Part shown: one piece after another, positions 5,831 to 12,663 of the stretch
How positions within the stretch are numbered: the first letter of the stretch is position 1
Layout: each line of letters opens with the position of its first letter
Assembly: GCA_900752785.1 (NCBI GenBank)
Contig: CAADWP010000068.1
Coordinates: 1-13,355, forward strand
Origin: an uncultured Ruminococcus sp.
Lineage (GTDB): Bacteria > Bacillota > Clostridia > Oscillospirales > Ruminococcaceae
Direction: 5' to 3'
DNA length: 13,355 nucleotides
Translations under genes and position numbers: made by a program
The notes under the pieces: generated by a model
Seen by the model: the letters and a program-made list of their open reading frames with translations, nothing else
Database searches by the model: none
Told to the model about the DNA's origin: nothing

Positions 5831-5859
5831 TTGACGTTTTAATCGCAATGTGATATAAT
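5831..5859 (+). promoter_or_regulatory. Sigma-A promoter of the glycoside hydrolase gene
   Basis: TTGACG (5831-5836) and TATAAT (5854-5859) are separated by 17 nt. The leader is about 125 nt long. In it, GCTGCC (5911-5916) can pair with GGCAGC (5952-5957), and GCGCCTGCAGGTGC (5956-5969) is a near-perfect palindrome just before the ribosome binding site, so translational or operator control is possible. Confidence 0.8.
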
Positions 5860-5990
5860 TTCAGAAATTAATATATAATGTTAATTTTCTTTTGTGCAAA
5901 ATAAACATATGCTGCCAAAGCGTTAATGTATCAAATATAATGTATAGATGCGGCAGCGCCTGCAGGTGCAGATTTTAAGGAGGAATTGAA

Positions 5991-8900
5991 TTGAATCACA
6001 AAAAAATCAGCAGGATTTTGTCAGCTGTTTTAGCCGGAACAGTTATGCTTGGCGGACAAAACATGAAGCTTCCGTTCTTCAGAACATCCGACGAGGTGTT
6101 TGCGGCAGATATGCAAATTGAGGATTTTGAAATTTCGGATATTACCATGCTTGACAGCTACAGCGTCAACGCTTTTAAAAAGGAAATGGAATATCTTTTA
6201 TCATTTGACACTAACAGGCTGCTGGCAGGATTCCGAGAAAACGCCGGTCTGAATACATTGGGAGTAAAACGTTATGGCGGCTGGGAAAATACAAATATAG
6301 CCGGACATGCTGTAGGTCATTATATGTCTGCGATCGCTCAAGCGTATCAGAACCCATCTCTGACAGATGCGGAGCGCAAAGCGTTGAAAGAAAAAATGTT
6401 GATAATGATTGACGGATTGCGTGAGTGTCAGAAGAACAGTAAAGGAAAACCCGGATATATCTGGGCTGCCGGTCATCCGAACGGAACAAGTGCAGAGGTA
6501 CAGTTTGATAACGTTGAAATGGGCAAAACGAATATTATCGACGAAGCATGGGTGCCTTGGTATACTATGCATAAGCTGATTGCAGGTATTGTGGATATCT
6601 ACAACGCCACAGGCTATGAGATTGCAAAGGAACTGGGTTCGGATCTGGGCGACTGGGTATATAACCGATGCAAAACATGGGACGAAAATAAGCATCGGAC
6701 AGTATTATCAATCGAGTATGGAGGCATGAATGATTGTATGTACGATCTTTACCTTATTACAGGCAAGGATAATCATGCGTCTGCCGCGCATTATTTTGAT
6801 GAGACTGCGCTTCATGAAGCTGTTCTAAAGGGTGGAACCAACGTTTTAAATAACCGTCACGCAAATACAACTATTCCAAAATTTATCGGAGCGTTGAAAA
6901 GATATACTGTGCTTAACGGAAAAGAAGTAAACGGGGAGATTGTTGATGCTTCTCGTTATCTTGAATATGCAAAAGCCTTTTGGGACATGGTAACGACTCA
7001 CCATACATATATTACCGGAGGAAACAGTGAATGGGAGCACTTTGGTGCTGATGATATCCTTGATAAAGAGAGAACCAATTGTAACTGCGAAACCTGTAAT
7101 TCGTATAATATGCTCAAGCTGAGCCGTGAGCTTTATAAGATTACAGGTGACAGCAAGTATATGGATTATTATGAGGGAACTTATTATAATTCGATTCTTT
7201 CCTCTCAAAATCCTGAGACAGGTATGACGACATATTTTCAGCCAATGGCTACGGGATATTTTAAAGTGTACAGTTCTCCGTACGATCATTTTTGGTGCTG
7301 CACGGGAAGCGGTATGGAAAGCTTCACGAAGCTTGGAGATACAATTTATATGCATAGAGACAATACTCTTTATGTTAATATGTACCAGAGCAGCATCCTT
7401 AAATGGAAGGAAAAAAATGTGACAGTAACTCAGAACAGTAATATTCCGTCGGGAAATACATCGACGTTTACAATTGACGGAAGCGGCGCGCTTGATCTGC
7501 GTTTTAGAATCCCTGACTGGAAAGCGGGAAATGTTACAATAAAGCTGAACAATGAGAAATATTCGTATATAACTTTAGATAATTATGCTCAGGTATCCGG
7601 TGATTTTAAAAGCGGAGATGTGATCGAGATAACAATTCCCGAAGAAGTTAAAGCATTTGCGCTTCCTGATAAAAATACTGTATATGGTTTCAAATACGGT
7701 CCTTTAGTCCTCAGCGCCGAGCTTGGCAAGCAGGATATGGTGACAAGCTCCACAGGTATGTGGGTGACTATTCCGAAAGAGCAAATCACTCCTAATGAAA
7801 ATATTAAAATATCTCAGGAAGGTCTTTCGGTTGCAGGCTTTATGGTTGATATCAACGAGCATTTTGTTAAAGATAAGGATTCTTTAAGATTCACGCTCAA
7901 GGATACTGATTCAGATCTTACGTTTACACCGCATTATTTGCAGTATCAGCAGAGGTACGGTATATATTGGAACTTCTATAGCAACGGTACTGTTATTGAT
8001 GATAAGATACCAAGAGCAAAAACTGTTATAACCGATACTGTTCAGCCGGGTTACGGACAGTATGAAAACGATAATCTTCATAATATGTTTGAGTATCACT
8101 CACAGGGAGTAACTGACGACAGTACTTATCGTTATGCAAAAGCAGACGGTTCGTTCAGTTATCGTATGGCAGTTGATACAGAAGCTCCGTATACCGTTCT
8201 TTCCGTAAGATTTCGCAAGGAAGATAATAAAAAGACAATCCGCATTCGTGTAGGAGATACGGTTTTGTACGATAAGCTTCTGAATTATAACGGCGATTCC
8301 GATGTTTATGATGTAAAAATCATTGTTCCGGCATCTGTAATGGAAAGGAATGTAAAATCTATTACGGCTGACGGTGTGGATTACAATATACTTGATGTAA
8401 CTTTTTCATCAGGAAACGACAAGGATTCTGCAAGGGTCTGTGATTTTATTTATATGACAGCAGTCAAGCCGCTTTATGAATATGACGAAAATATTGCATA
8501 TTTTGTTGACTGCGGAGATCATGACAGAACAACTTTGACAGGAAAAGATAAGCTTGGCTATTATAACAGCTTGACGGAGCAGCTTTATGGTGAAGACAGT
8601 GTTACAGGTGCAAAGTGGGGACTGATAGACGATTCAACAGATCAGTATAACGGTTCATCAAAGAGTGCGGGCTTATATACCGCAAATACATGGCCGGGTG
8701 AATTTAATTTGGCAGACGGTCAGGACAAGACGAGCAGTTACAGATATACTAAAAATCAGTATGAGAACAATATTGAACGTCATCTTGATTATGGTTTTAC
8801 ACTGCCGAATGGAAAGTATTCCGTTGAAATGTGCTTTAGTGATCCTTGGTCTTGTTCCAAGAAGCCTACTGTTTATGCAAATTATGGTAAGGATAATCAG

Positions 8901-9239
8901 TCGGTTATAGTTAAGGATGCTGTTACTGACGGAAAAACCGCCGTATCCGGTATCGTGACCGTTACAGACGGAAATCTTACAATAAATATGCGTACAGATG
9001 ATAAAGCCATAAATGTTAATTATATTATTATCAGATCATTGGAGCAGGATGAGTTGGAAAAGGTAAGATATGATATTTCAGCAGACGGAAGATTTAATGC
9101 AGCAGATCTTGTCGTTCTTCATAAATGGCTTATGACAGGCTCATCAGAAGTTCCGCACTGGGAGGAAGGCGATTGTGTTTCCGACGGTGTTCTTAATGTA
9201 TATGATTTGGTAATGATGAGACGTGAACTTATCGGTTAA
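5991..9239 (+). CDS. Secreted dockerin-bearing glycoside hydrolase, GH127/GH146 type (beta-L-arabinofuranosidase)
   Basis: This 1082-aa protein starts at TTG 5991, with AAGGAGGA (5977-5984) 7 nt upstream and no nearby in-frame ATG. Residues 1-39 are a signal peptide (KKISR, hydrophobic stretch, cleavage near VFAA). About 45-455 form the DUF1680 (alpha/alpha)6 catalytic domain: HAVGHYMSA (106-114), WVPWYTMHK (187-195), TGGNSEWEHFG (342-352, probable acid/base E349), ETC (E367, C369) and WCC (C436, C437). The last four match the zinc-bound Glu-Cys-Cys-Cys set of HypBA1, whose first Cys of the CC pair is the nucleophile. Beta-sandwich regions follow (about 456-680), then a DUF6805-like part (680-825) and a malectin/CBM-like part (835-1017). 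Residues 1025-1082 are a type I dockerin with two calcium loops (DISADGRFNAAD; DCVSDGVLNVYD); the second has Val where Asn is usual. It probably releases L-arabinose from arabinans, arabinoxylan or glycoproteins while held on a cellulosome-like scaffold. GH127 and GH146 cannot be told apart by eye. Confidence 0.9.
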   Translation: MNHKKISRILSAVLAGTVMLGGQNMKLPFFRTSDEVFAADMQIEDFEISDITMLDSYSVNAFKKEMEYLLSFDTNRLLAGFRENAGLNTLGVKRYGGWENTNIAGHAVGHYMSAIAQAYQNPSLTDAERKALKEKMLIMIDGLRECQKNSKGKPGYIWAAGHPNGTSAEVQFDNVEMGKTNIIDEAWVPWYTMHKLIAGIVDIYNATGYEIAKELGSDLGDWVYNRCKTWDENKHRTVLSIEYGGMNDCMYDLYLITGKDNHASAAHYFDETALHEAVLKGGTNVLNNRHANTTIPKFIGALKRYTVLNGKEVNGEIVDASRYLEYAKAFWDMVTTHHTYITGGNSEWEHFGADDILDKERTNCNCETCNSYNMLKLSRELYKITGDSKYMDYYEGTYYNSILSSQNPETGMTTYFQPMATGYFKVYSSPYDHFWCCTGSGMESFTKLGDTIYMHRDNTLYVNMYQSSILKWKEKNVTVTQNSNIPSGNTSTFTIDGSGALDLRFRIPDWKAGNVTIKLNNEKYSYITLDNYAQVSGDFKSGDVIEITIPEEVKAFALPDKNTVYGFKYGPLVLSAELGKQDMVTSSTGMWVTIPKEQITPNENIKISQEGLSVAGFMVDINEHFVKDKDSLRFTLKDTDSDLTFTPHYLQYQQRYGIYWNFYSNGTVIDDKIPRAKTVITDTVQPGYGQYENDNLHNMFEYHSQGVTDDSTYRYAKADGSFSYRMAVDTEAPYTVLSVRFRKEDNKKTIRIRVGDTVLYDKLLNYNGDSDVYDVKIIVPASVMERNVKSITADGVDYNILDVTFSSGNDKDSARVCDFIYMTAVKPLYEYDENIAYFVDCGDHDRTTLTGKDKLGYYNSLTEQLYGEDSVTGAKWGLIDDSTDQYNGSSKSAGLYTANTWPGEFNLADGQDKTSSYRYTKNQYENNIERHLDYGFTLPNGKYSVEMCFSDPWSCSKKPTVYANYGKDNQSVIVKDAVTDGKTAVSGIVTVTDGNLTINMRTDDKAINVNYIIIRSLEQDELEKVRYDISADGRFNAADLVVLHKWLMTGSSEVPHWEEGDCVSDGVLNVYDLVMMRRELIG

Positions 9240-9305
9240 GCAACGTTCAAAGTTTCAATGAATGGTATTTTATATAAGTATAACGGATAAGATAGGTAAT
9301 AAGTT

Positions 9306-9671
9306 ATGGCTGTTATTCGACATAATAATGGTAGACTTTACTTTTATTGTCCCGCAGGAGGAATATGGGGCTTTTTATTAGGTGATGCAATACCACGGTT
9401 TTTGATGAACTATTTCAATATTCATATAACAGAATCTATCGCACAAAAATCGCTATTTGTCGGTTCAATTATCGGTGTGGCTATCGGGCTTTTTCTTTCC
9501 TTTCTCGTAAGAGATAGAATGATTGAGTATCATCGTACTCACAATACAAAACAATATACATATCAAATTATCATGGAAATATTAATTGTTATCGCAATTA
9601 TATCCATTTGCATTATATGCCTGATAGATGGTTACACAAAATATCATGACTTCTTGTATCCGAAAGAATAA
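9306..9671 (+). CDS. Small membrane protein with three predicted helices, 121 aa
   Basis: I do not recognise this protein. It has hydrophobic segments at about residues 18-36 (GGIWGFLLGDAIPRFLM, the weakest), 48-68 (SLFVGSIIGVAIGLFLSFLV) and 85-108 (YQIIMEILIVIAIISICIIC). A basic loop with two His (RDRMIEYHRTHNTKQYTY) separates the second and third. It begins 66 nt after the glycoside hydrolase gene. AGGT (9295-9298) is a weak ribosome binding site, and I see no convincing promoter or terminator in the gap, so it may be read through from the hydrolase gene. Base composition is a little more AT-rich than the neighbours. There is no link in sequence to polysaccharide use. Confidence 0.6.
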   Translation: MAVIRHNNGRLYFYCPAGGIWGFLLGDAIPRFLMNYFNIHITESIAQKSLFVGSIIGVAIGLFLSFLVRDRMIEYHRTHNTKQYTYQIIMEILIVIAIISICIICLIDGYTKYHDFLYPKE

Positions 9672-9973
9672 AGTATCTGGAAATGCTTATTCTTCATAAC
9701 AGAATAAATTCCTGAAAATCTTATTCTGTTGATTCGCACAAGTCCAAATCCGTACTATGGCATATGCCGCAATCAGAAAATACCTAAATGGCATACAATA
9801 ATCATATAGCATTTTCTCTGAGTGTTTGTGTGAATATATTTGTATAATAATCAACTTTGAGCCAAATGTTACTGATAAATGGAAAGGACGGTCACACTGA
9901 TCGTCCTTTCTGTGCTTATTAAACAAAACGAAAGTGCGAAAATTATCCATACTGACAAAATTCTCAAAACCAC
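9672..9973. other. Gene-free stretch with inverted repeats
   Basis: No gene is visible on either strand. TTATTCT (9687-9693), AGAATAA (9701-9707) and TTATTCT (9721-9727) form alternative stems; the longer version is AACAGAATAA (9698-9707) with TTATTCTGTT (9721-9730). GGCATATGCC (9759-9768) is a perfect palindrome, and ATGGCATA occurs twice (9757-9764 and 9788-9795). None has a good T-tract except possibly in combination, so termination of the membrane protein gene here is uncertain. Confidence 0.4.
9882..9910. repeat. Strong hairpin upstream of the MerR gene
   Basis: GAAAGGACGGTC and GATCGTCCTTTC form a 12-bp stem with one G-T wobble and a 5-nt loop (ACACT). There is no clean T-tract on either side. 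The left arm AAAGGACGGT reappears just after the MerR gene at about 10776-10785. Confidence 0.55.
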
Positions 9974-10004
9974 TTGACTCTGACCTTGCGTAATAGTTTA
10001 TACT
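9974..10004 (+). promoter_or_regulatory. MerR-type promoter with 19-bp spacer
   Basis: TTGACT (9974-9979) and TATACT (9999-10004) are separated by 19 nt. This over-long spacer is the signature of promoters that MerR-family proteins untwist and activate. It lies directly before the MerR gene, so autoregulation is expected. Confidence 0.8.
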
Positions 10005-10032
10005 AAGTACATACACGGAAGGAGTGGTCAAA

Positions 10033-10770
10033 ATGATGACTGTGAAAAAGGTTAGCGATCTCACGGGAGTAAGTGTGCGCACACTACAATATTACGATAA
10101 AATAGGTCTGTTGAGTCCGACTGAACTGACAGATGCCGGATATAGGCTGTATGACGATACAGCTTTGGAACGATTACAGCAGATACTTCTTTTTCGTGAA
10201 CTGGAATTTTCTCTCAAGGAGATCAAAGCAATTCTTGACAGTCCGAATTTTGACAGTAAAAAGGCACTTTCTCAGCAGATCGAACTGCTTGAATTAAAGA
10301 AGCAGCACTTAGAAAACCTTATCTGCTTCGCCCGTGGAATAAAAATGATTGGAGTGAGAGCTGTGGATTTCTCAGCATTTGACAGAACAAAAATGGATGC
10401 GTATGCAAAAAAAGCCCGTGAACAGTGGAGCGAAACTGACGCATACAAGGAATTCATTGAAAAGACGAAAGGCCGTACTCAAGAGGAAGATGAACTTCTT
10501 GCGGAGGGATTTATGCGCCTGTTTGTTGAATTTGGAACCATGAAAAATGAAAGTCCTGATTCGGATAGGGCACAGATGCAGGTAAAGAAGATCCAAGACT
10601 ACATTACGGAACATCTCTACACCTGTACCGATACGATACTTGCTTCGCTCGGCAAGATGTATGCTGGAGGCGGAGAACTGACTGATAACATCGACAATTC
10701 CTGCGGAAACGGTACAGCGGCATTTGTGGCAAAAGCAATAAAATGTTATTGTGCAAAGCGAAAAGAATGA
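10033..10770 (+). CDS. MerR-family regulator with TipAS ligand-binding domain
   Basis: This 245-aa protein has an N-terminal MerR winged helix-turn-helix: MTVKKVSDLTGVSVRTLQYY (2-21), then DKIGLLSP and DAGYRLYDD. A coiled-coil dimer helix spans about 75-105 (ALSQQIELLELKKQHLENL). From about 120 it matches the TipAS antibiotic-recognition domain: the W-Y region near 132-138, then VKKIQDYITEHLYTC (184-198), LASLGKMY and DNIDNSCGNGTAAFVAKAI. TipAS domains bind thiopeptides or other hydrophobic ligands, and the dimer then activates 19-bp-spacer promoters. I chose ATG 10033 because AAGGAG (10019-10024) lies 8 nt before it; GTG 10024 would overlap that site. No transporter or resistance gene is beside it, so its only visible target is its own promoter. 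The ligand is unknown. Confidence 0.9.
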   Translation: MMTVKKVSDLTGVSVRTLQYYDKIGLLSPTELTDAGYRLYDDTALERLQQILLFRELEFSLKEIKAILDSPNFDSKKALSQQIELLELKKQHLENLICFARGIKMIGVRAVDFSAFDRTKMDAYAKKAREQWSETDAYKEFIEKTKGRTQEEDELLAEGFMRLFVEFGTMKNESPDSDRAQMQVKKIQDYITEHLYTCTDTILASLGKMYAGGGELTDNIDNSCGNGTAAFVAKAIKCYCAKRKE

Positions 10771-10791
10771 TAAAAAAAGGACGGTTCACCT

Positions 10792-10835
10792 GTTGCAAGT
10801 TTGAATATAATATGATATAAGCAGCGTGACGCTGC
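10792..10835 (+). promoter_or_regulatory. Putative promoter, copy 1, followed by a hairpin
   Basis: TTGCAA (10793-10798) and TATAAG (10816-10821) are separated by 17 nt. A perfect stem, GCAGCG-TGA-CGCTGC (10821-10835), follows at once. The 29 bases at 10792-10820 match 23 of 29 positions of a second copy at 10885-10913. No gene follows for 690 nt. Confidence 0.45.
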
Positions 10836-10884
10836 ACCCATATTTGCGCTAAAAAATGAATTTCTGAAAATTACCTTCGCGCCC

Positions 10885-10914
10885 GTTGCTATTTCTGATA
10901 TTATATGATATAAT
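10885..10914 (+). promoter_or_regulatory. Putative promoter, copy 2
   Basis: TTGCTA (10886-10891) and TATAAT (10909-10914) are separated by 17 nt. The predicted start site, near 10921, is at the edge of the terminator hairpin, so any transcript would be only about 50 nt long. Confidence 0.5.
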
Positions 10915-10921
10915 GCAACTT

Positions 10922-10969
10922 AAACAGCGGACGGTGTTTCATAAAAATGGAGCATTGTCCGCTGTTTTT
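10922..10969 (+). terminator. Terminator-like hairpin, possible end of the MerR transcript or a tiny RNA
   Basis: AAACAGCGGAC (10922-10932) pairs perfectly with GTCCGCTGTTT (10957-10967), then the T-tract (10965-10969) follows. Inside the loop, TGTTTC and GGAGCA can pair with wobbles and extend the stem. It would stop transcripts from the MerR gene or from the promoter directly before it. Confidence 0.75.
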
Positions 10970-11054
10970 ATGCCCAAAATTGAATGCCGTACTACGCTTG
11001 ATGCTGTTATCTGCTTGATATACTGGAATTTATAGTAGTTATCCGCGTAAATTA

Positions 11055-11092
11055 TTGAGGGAAACCCTTTTGAAAAAGGGTTCTCCCTCAAA
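11055..11092. repeat. Long hairpin repeat A
   Basis: TTGAGGGAAACCCTTTT and AAAGGGTTCTCCCTCAA are inverted repeats with a single bulge and a 3-nt loop. Palindromes of this GGGAAACCC/GGGTTTCCC kind are, from memory, common between genes of clostridia and Ruminococcus, so this is probably one copy of a dispersed repeat. Confidence 0.6.
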
Positions 11093-11125
11093 CTCCCTTC
11101 CTAAAACTTTAAAACTAAAAGTCTT

Positions 11126-11174
11126 TGGAAAGGGGTTCTGGGAAAGAACCTTTCCTCAGAAAGGTTTTCCCCAG
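11126..11174. repeat. Hairpin repeat B with two alternative foldings
   Basis: CTGGGAAAGAACCTTTC (11138-11154) pairs with GAAAGGTTTTCCCCAG (11159-11174) around the loop CTCA. The middle segment GAACCTTTCC (11146-11155) can instead pair with GGAAAGGGGTTC (11127-11138). With hairpin A, 45 nt upstream, it makes a composite repeat of about 120 bp. Confidence 0.55.
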
Positions 11175-11450
11175 TAGTGTTACTTAGATACTCTGACAAA
11201 TTCTGATTTTCCGAGGTAATACCTCAACATTACATATATGAATTATACCATCAAAAGCTTGCATTTTCAATACTAAAATGCAGTATCTTACTACAGCATT
11301 TCCACTTTAAATAAAGATGAGTTCGCTGAATAAAAATTTCTCATAGCATCTTTTCGCTTTTTCATAGTAAACGTCAAATTTATTTTGAGTTTGCTGTTTG
11401 ACGATACGCACGAAAAACGAATGCGCGAGGTATTTTAAAGCATTATCAGG
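11175..11450. other. Gene-free stretch before sbcD with small inverted repeats
   Basis: No coding region is visible. GAGGT-AAT-ACCTC lies at 11213-11225. GCATTTT (11261-11267), AAAATGCAGTA (11275-11285) and TACAGCATTT (11292-11301) give two overlapping, mutually exclusive stems. CGTCAAA (11372-11378) and TTTGACG (11397-11403) form a third dyad, about 50 nt before the sbcD -35 box. Confidence 0.4.
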
Positions 11451-11479
11451 TTGACTTTTCTTAGAAATTATGATAAAGT
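11451..11479 (+). promoter_or_regulatory. Putative promoter of sbcDC
   Basis: TTGACT (11451-11456) lies 17 nt before TAAAGT (11474-11479). The -35 is good and the -10 moderate. The start codon of sbcD is 45 nt downstream. Confidence 0.5.
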
Positions 11480-11523
11480 TAAGAATGTATTTATTAGAGC
11501 GTGTTCACAAAGGAGGAACAGAA

Positions 11524-12663
11524 ATGAAAATACTTCATCTTTCCGATCTTCATCTTGGAAAGCGCGTAAATGAATTTTCGATGCTTGAGGAGCAGGAATT
11601 TATTTTAAATGAGCTGCTTGAAATTATTGATAAAGAAAAGCCGCAGGTTGTTATAATTGCAGGCGATGTTTATGATAAATCTGTGCCGCCGACAGAAGCT
11701 GTAAGGCTTTTTGATGATTTTTTGTGCAGCCTTTCAAGGTTGGGACTTCAGGTCTTTGTTATAAGCGGAAATCACGATTCCGCAGAGCGTATATCGTTTG
11801 GCGGAAGAATAATGAGCAGCAGTGGTATACATATGTCCCAGGTTTACAGCGGAAAAATTGAACCTGTGCAGCTTTATGACGAATATGGAAGTCTGAACGT
11901 GTATATGCTGCCGTTTATCAAGCCCATTTATGTTAAAAGATTTCACGGCGACGCTGAAATTAAAAGCTATACCGATGCTTTGAGAATTGTCGTAGAAGAA
12001 ATGAACGTCGATACACAGTATCGAAATATTTTGATTGCACATCAGTTCGTTACAGGAGCTTCTTTCAGTCAGTCGGAGGAATTTTCCGTTGGAGGGACCG
12101 ATAATGTTGACGCTTCCGTTTTTGAGGAGTTCGATTATGTTGCGCTTGGACATATACATCGTCCGCAGAATATCGGAAACGGCAAAATGAGATACTGCGG
12201 AACTTTGCTTAAATATTCTCTTTCCGAAGTGAACCAGGAAAAGTCTGTTACAATTGTTGAGATAGGGGAGAAGGGCAATGTCAATGTAAGGCTTCTCCCG
12301 ATAGCTCCCAAGCGCGATATGAGGGAGTATAAGGGAACTTTTGCCCGTCTTTCCGACAAAGCTTTTTACAGCAATATCAATACGGACGACTATATTTTTA
12401 TTACACTGACCGACGAAGCCGATATTCCTGACGCAGTAAGGAAGCTTAGGAAAATTTATCCTCATATGATGAAGTTAAGCTATGATAACAGTCGTACACG
12501 TTCGCGCTCTGAGATAAAAAATGATTCTTTCGCAGAGAAGCTTCCGCCTGAGCAGCTTTTTGAAAGATTCTATGAGCAGCAGAACAATCATTCAATGAGT
12601 GAAGAACAGCTCGGATTTGTCAGGGAGCTGATAAAAGAGGTATGGGAGGAGGAACTGTCTTGA
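11524..12663 (+). CDS. sbcD: Exonuclease SbcD (Mre11-type nuclease subunit)
   Basis: This 379-aa protein is the nuclease half of the SbcCD complex, which cuts DNA hairpins and trims blocked double-strand ends, here in the cytoplasm on the nucleoid. The metallophosphoesterase motifs are in order: SDLHLG (D8, H10), GDVYD (47-51, D48), GNHD (82-85), AHQF (H173) and GHIHRPQ (209-215). Together they bind two metal ions, usually Mn2+. A C-terminal capping and SbcC-contact region follows. Length is normal. The ATG at 11524 has AAAGGAGG (11509-11516) 7 nt upstream and gives the family start MKILHLSDLHLG; a longer frame from 11470 adds 18 residues not expected in the family. It overlaps sbcC by 4 nt, so the two subunits are translationally coupled. 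Confidence 0.95.
   Translation: MKILHLSDLHLGKRVNEFSMLEEQEFILNELLEIIDKEKPQVVIIAGDVYDKSVPPTEAVRLFDDFLCSLSRLGLQVFVISGNHDSAERISFGGRIMSSSGIHMSQVYSGKIEPVQLYDEYGSLNVYMLPFIKPIYVKRFHGDAEIKSYTDALRIVVEEMNVDTQYRNILIAHQFVTGASFSQSEEFSVGGTDNVDASVFEEFDYVALGHIHRPQNIGNGKMRYCGTLLKYSLSEVNQEKSVTIVEIGEKGNVNVRLLPIAPKRDMREYKGTFARLSDKAFYSNINTDDYIFITLTDEADIPDAVRKLRKIYPHMMKLSYDNSRTRSRSEIKNDSFAEKLPPEQLFERFYEQQNNHSMSEEQLGFVRELIKEVWEEELS

Noticed and set aside
9687..10082. 131-codon minus-strand frame across the MerR promoter
   Set aside because: It overlaps the MerR start and promoter, lacks a clear ribosome binding site and resembles no protein I know.
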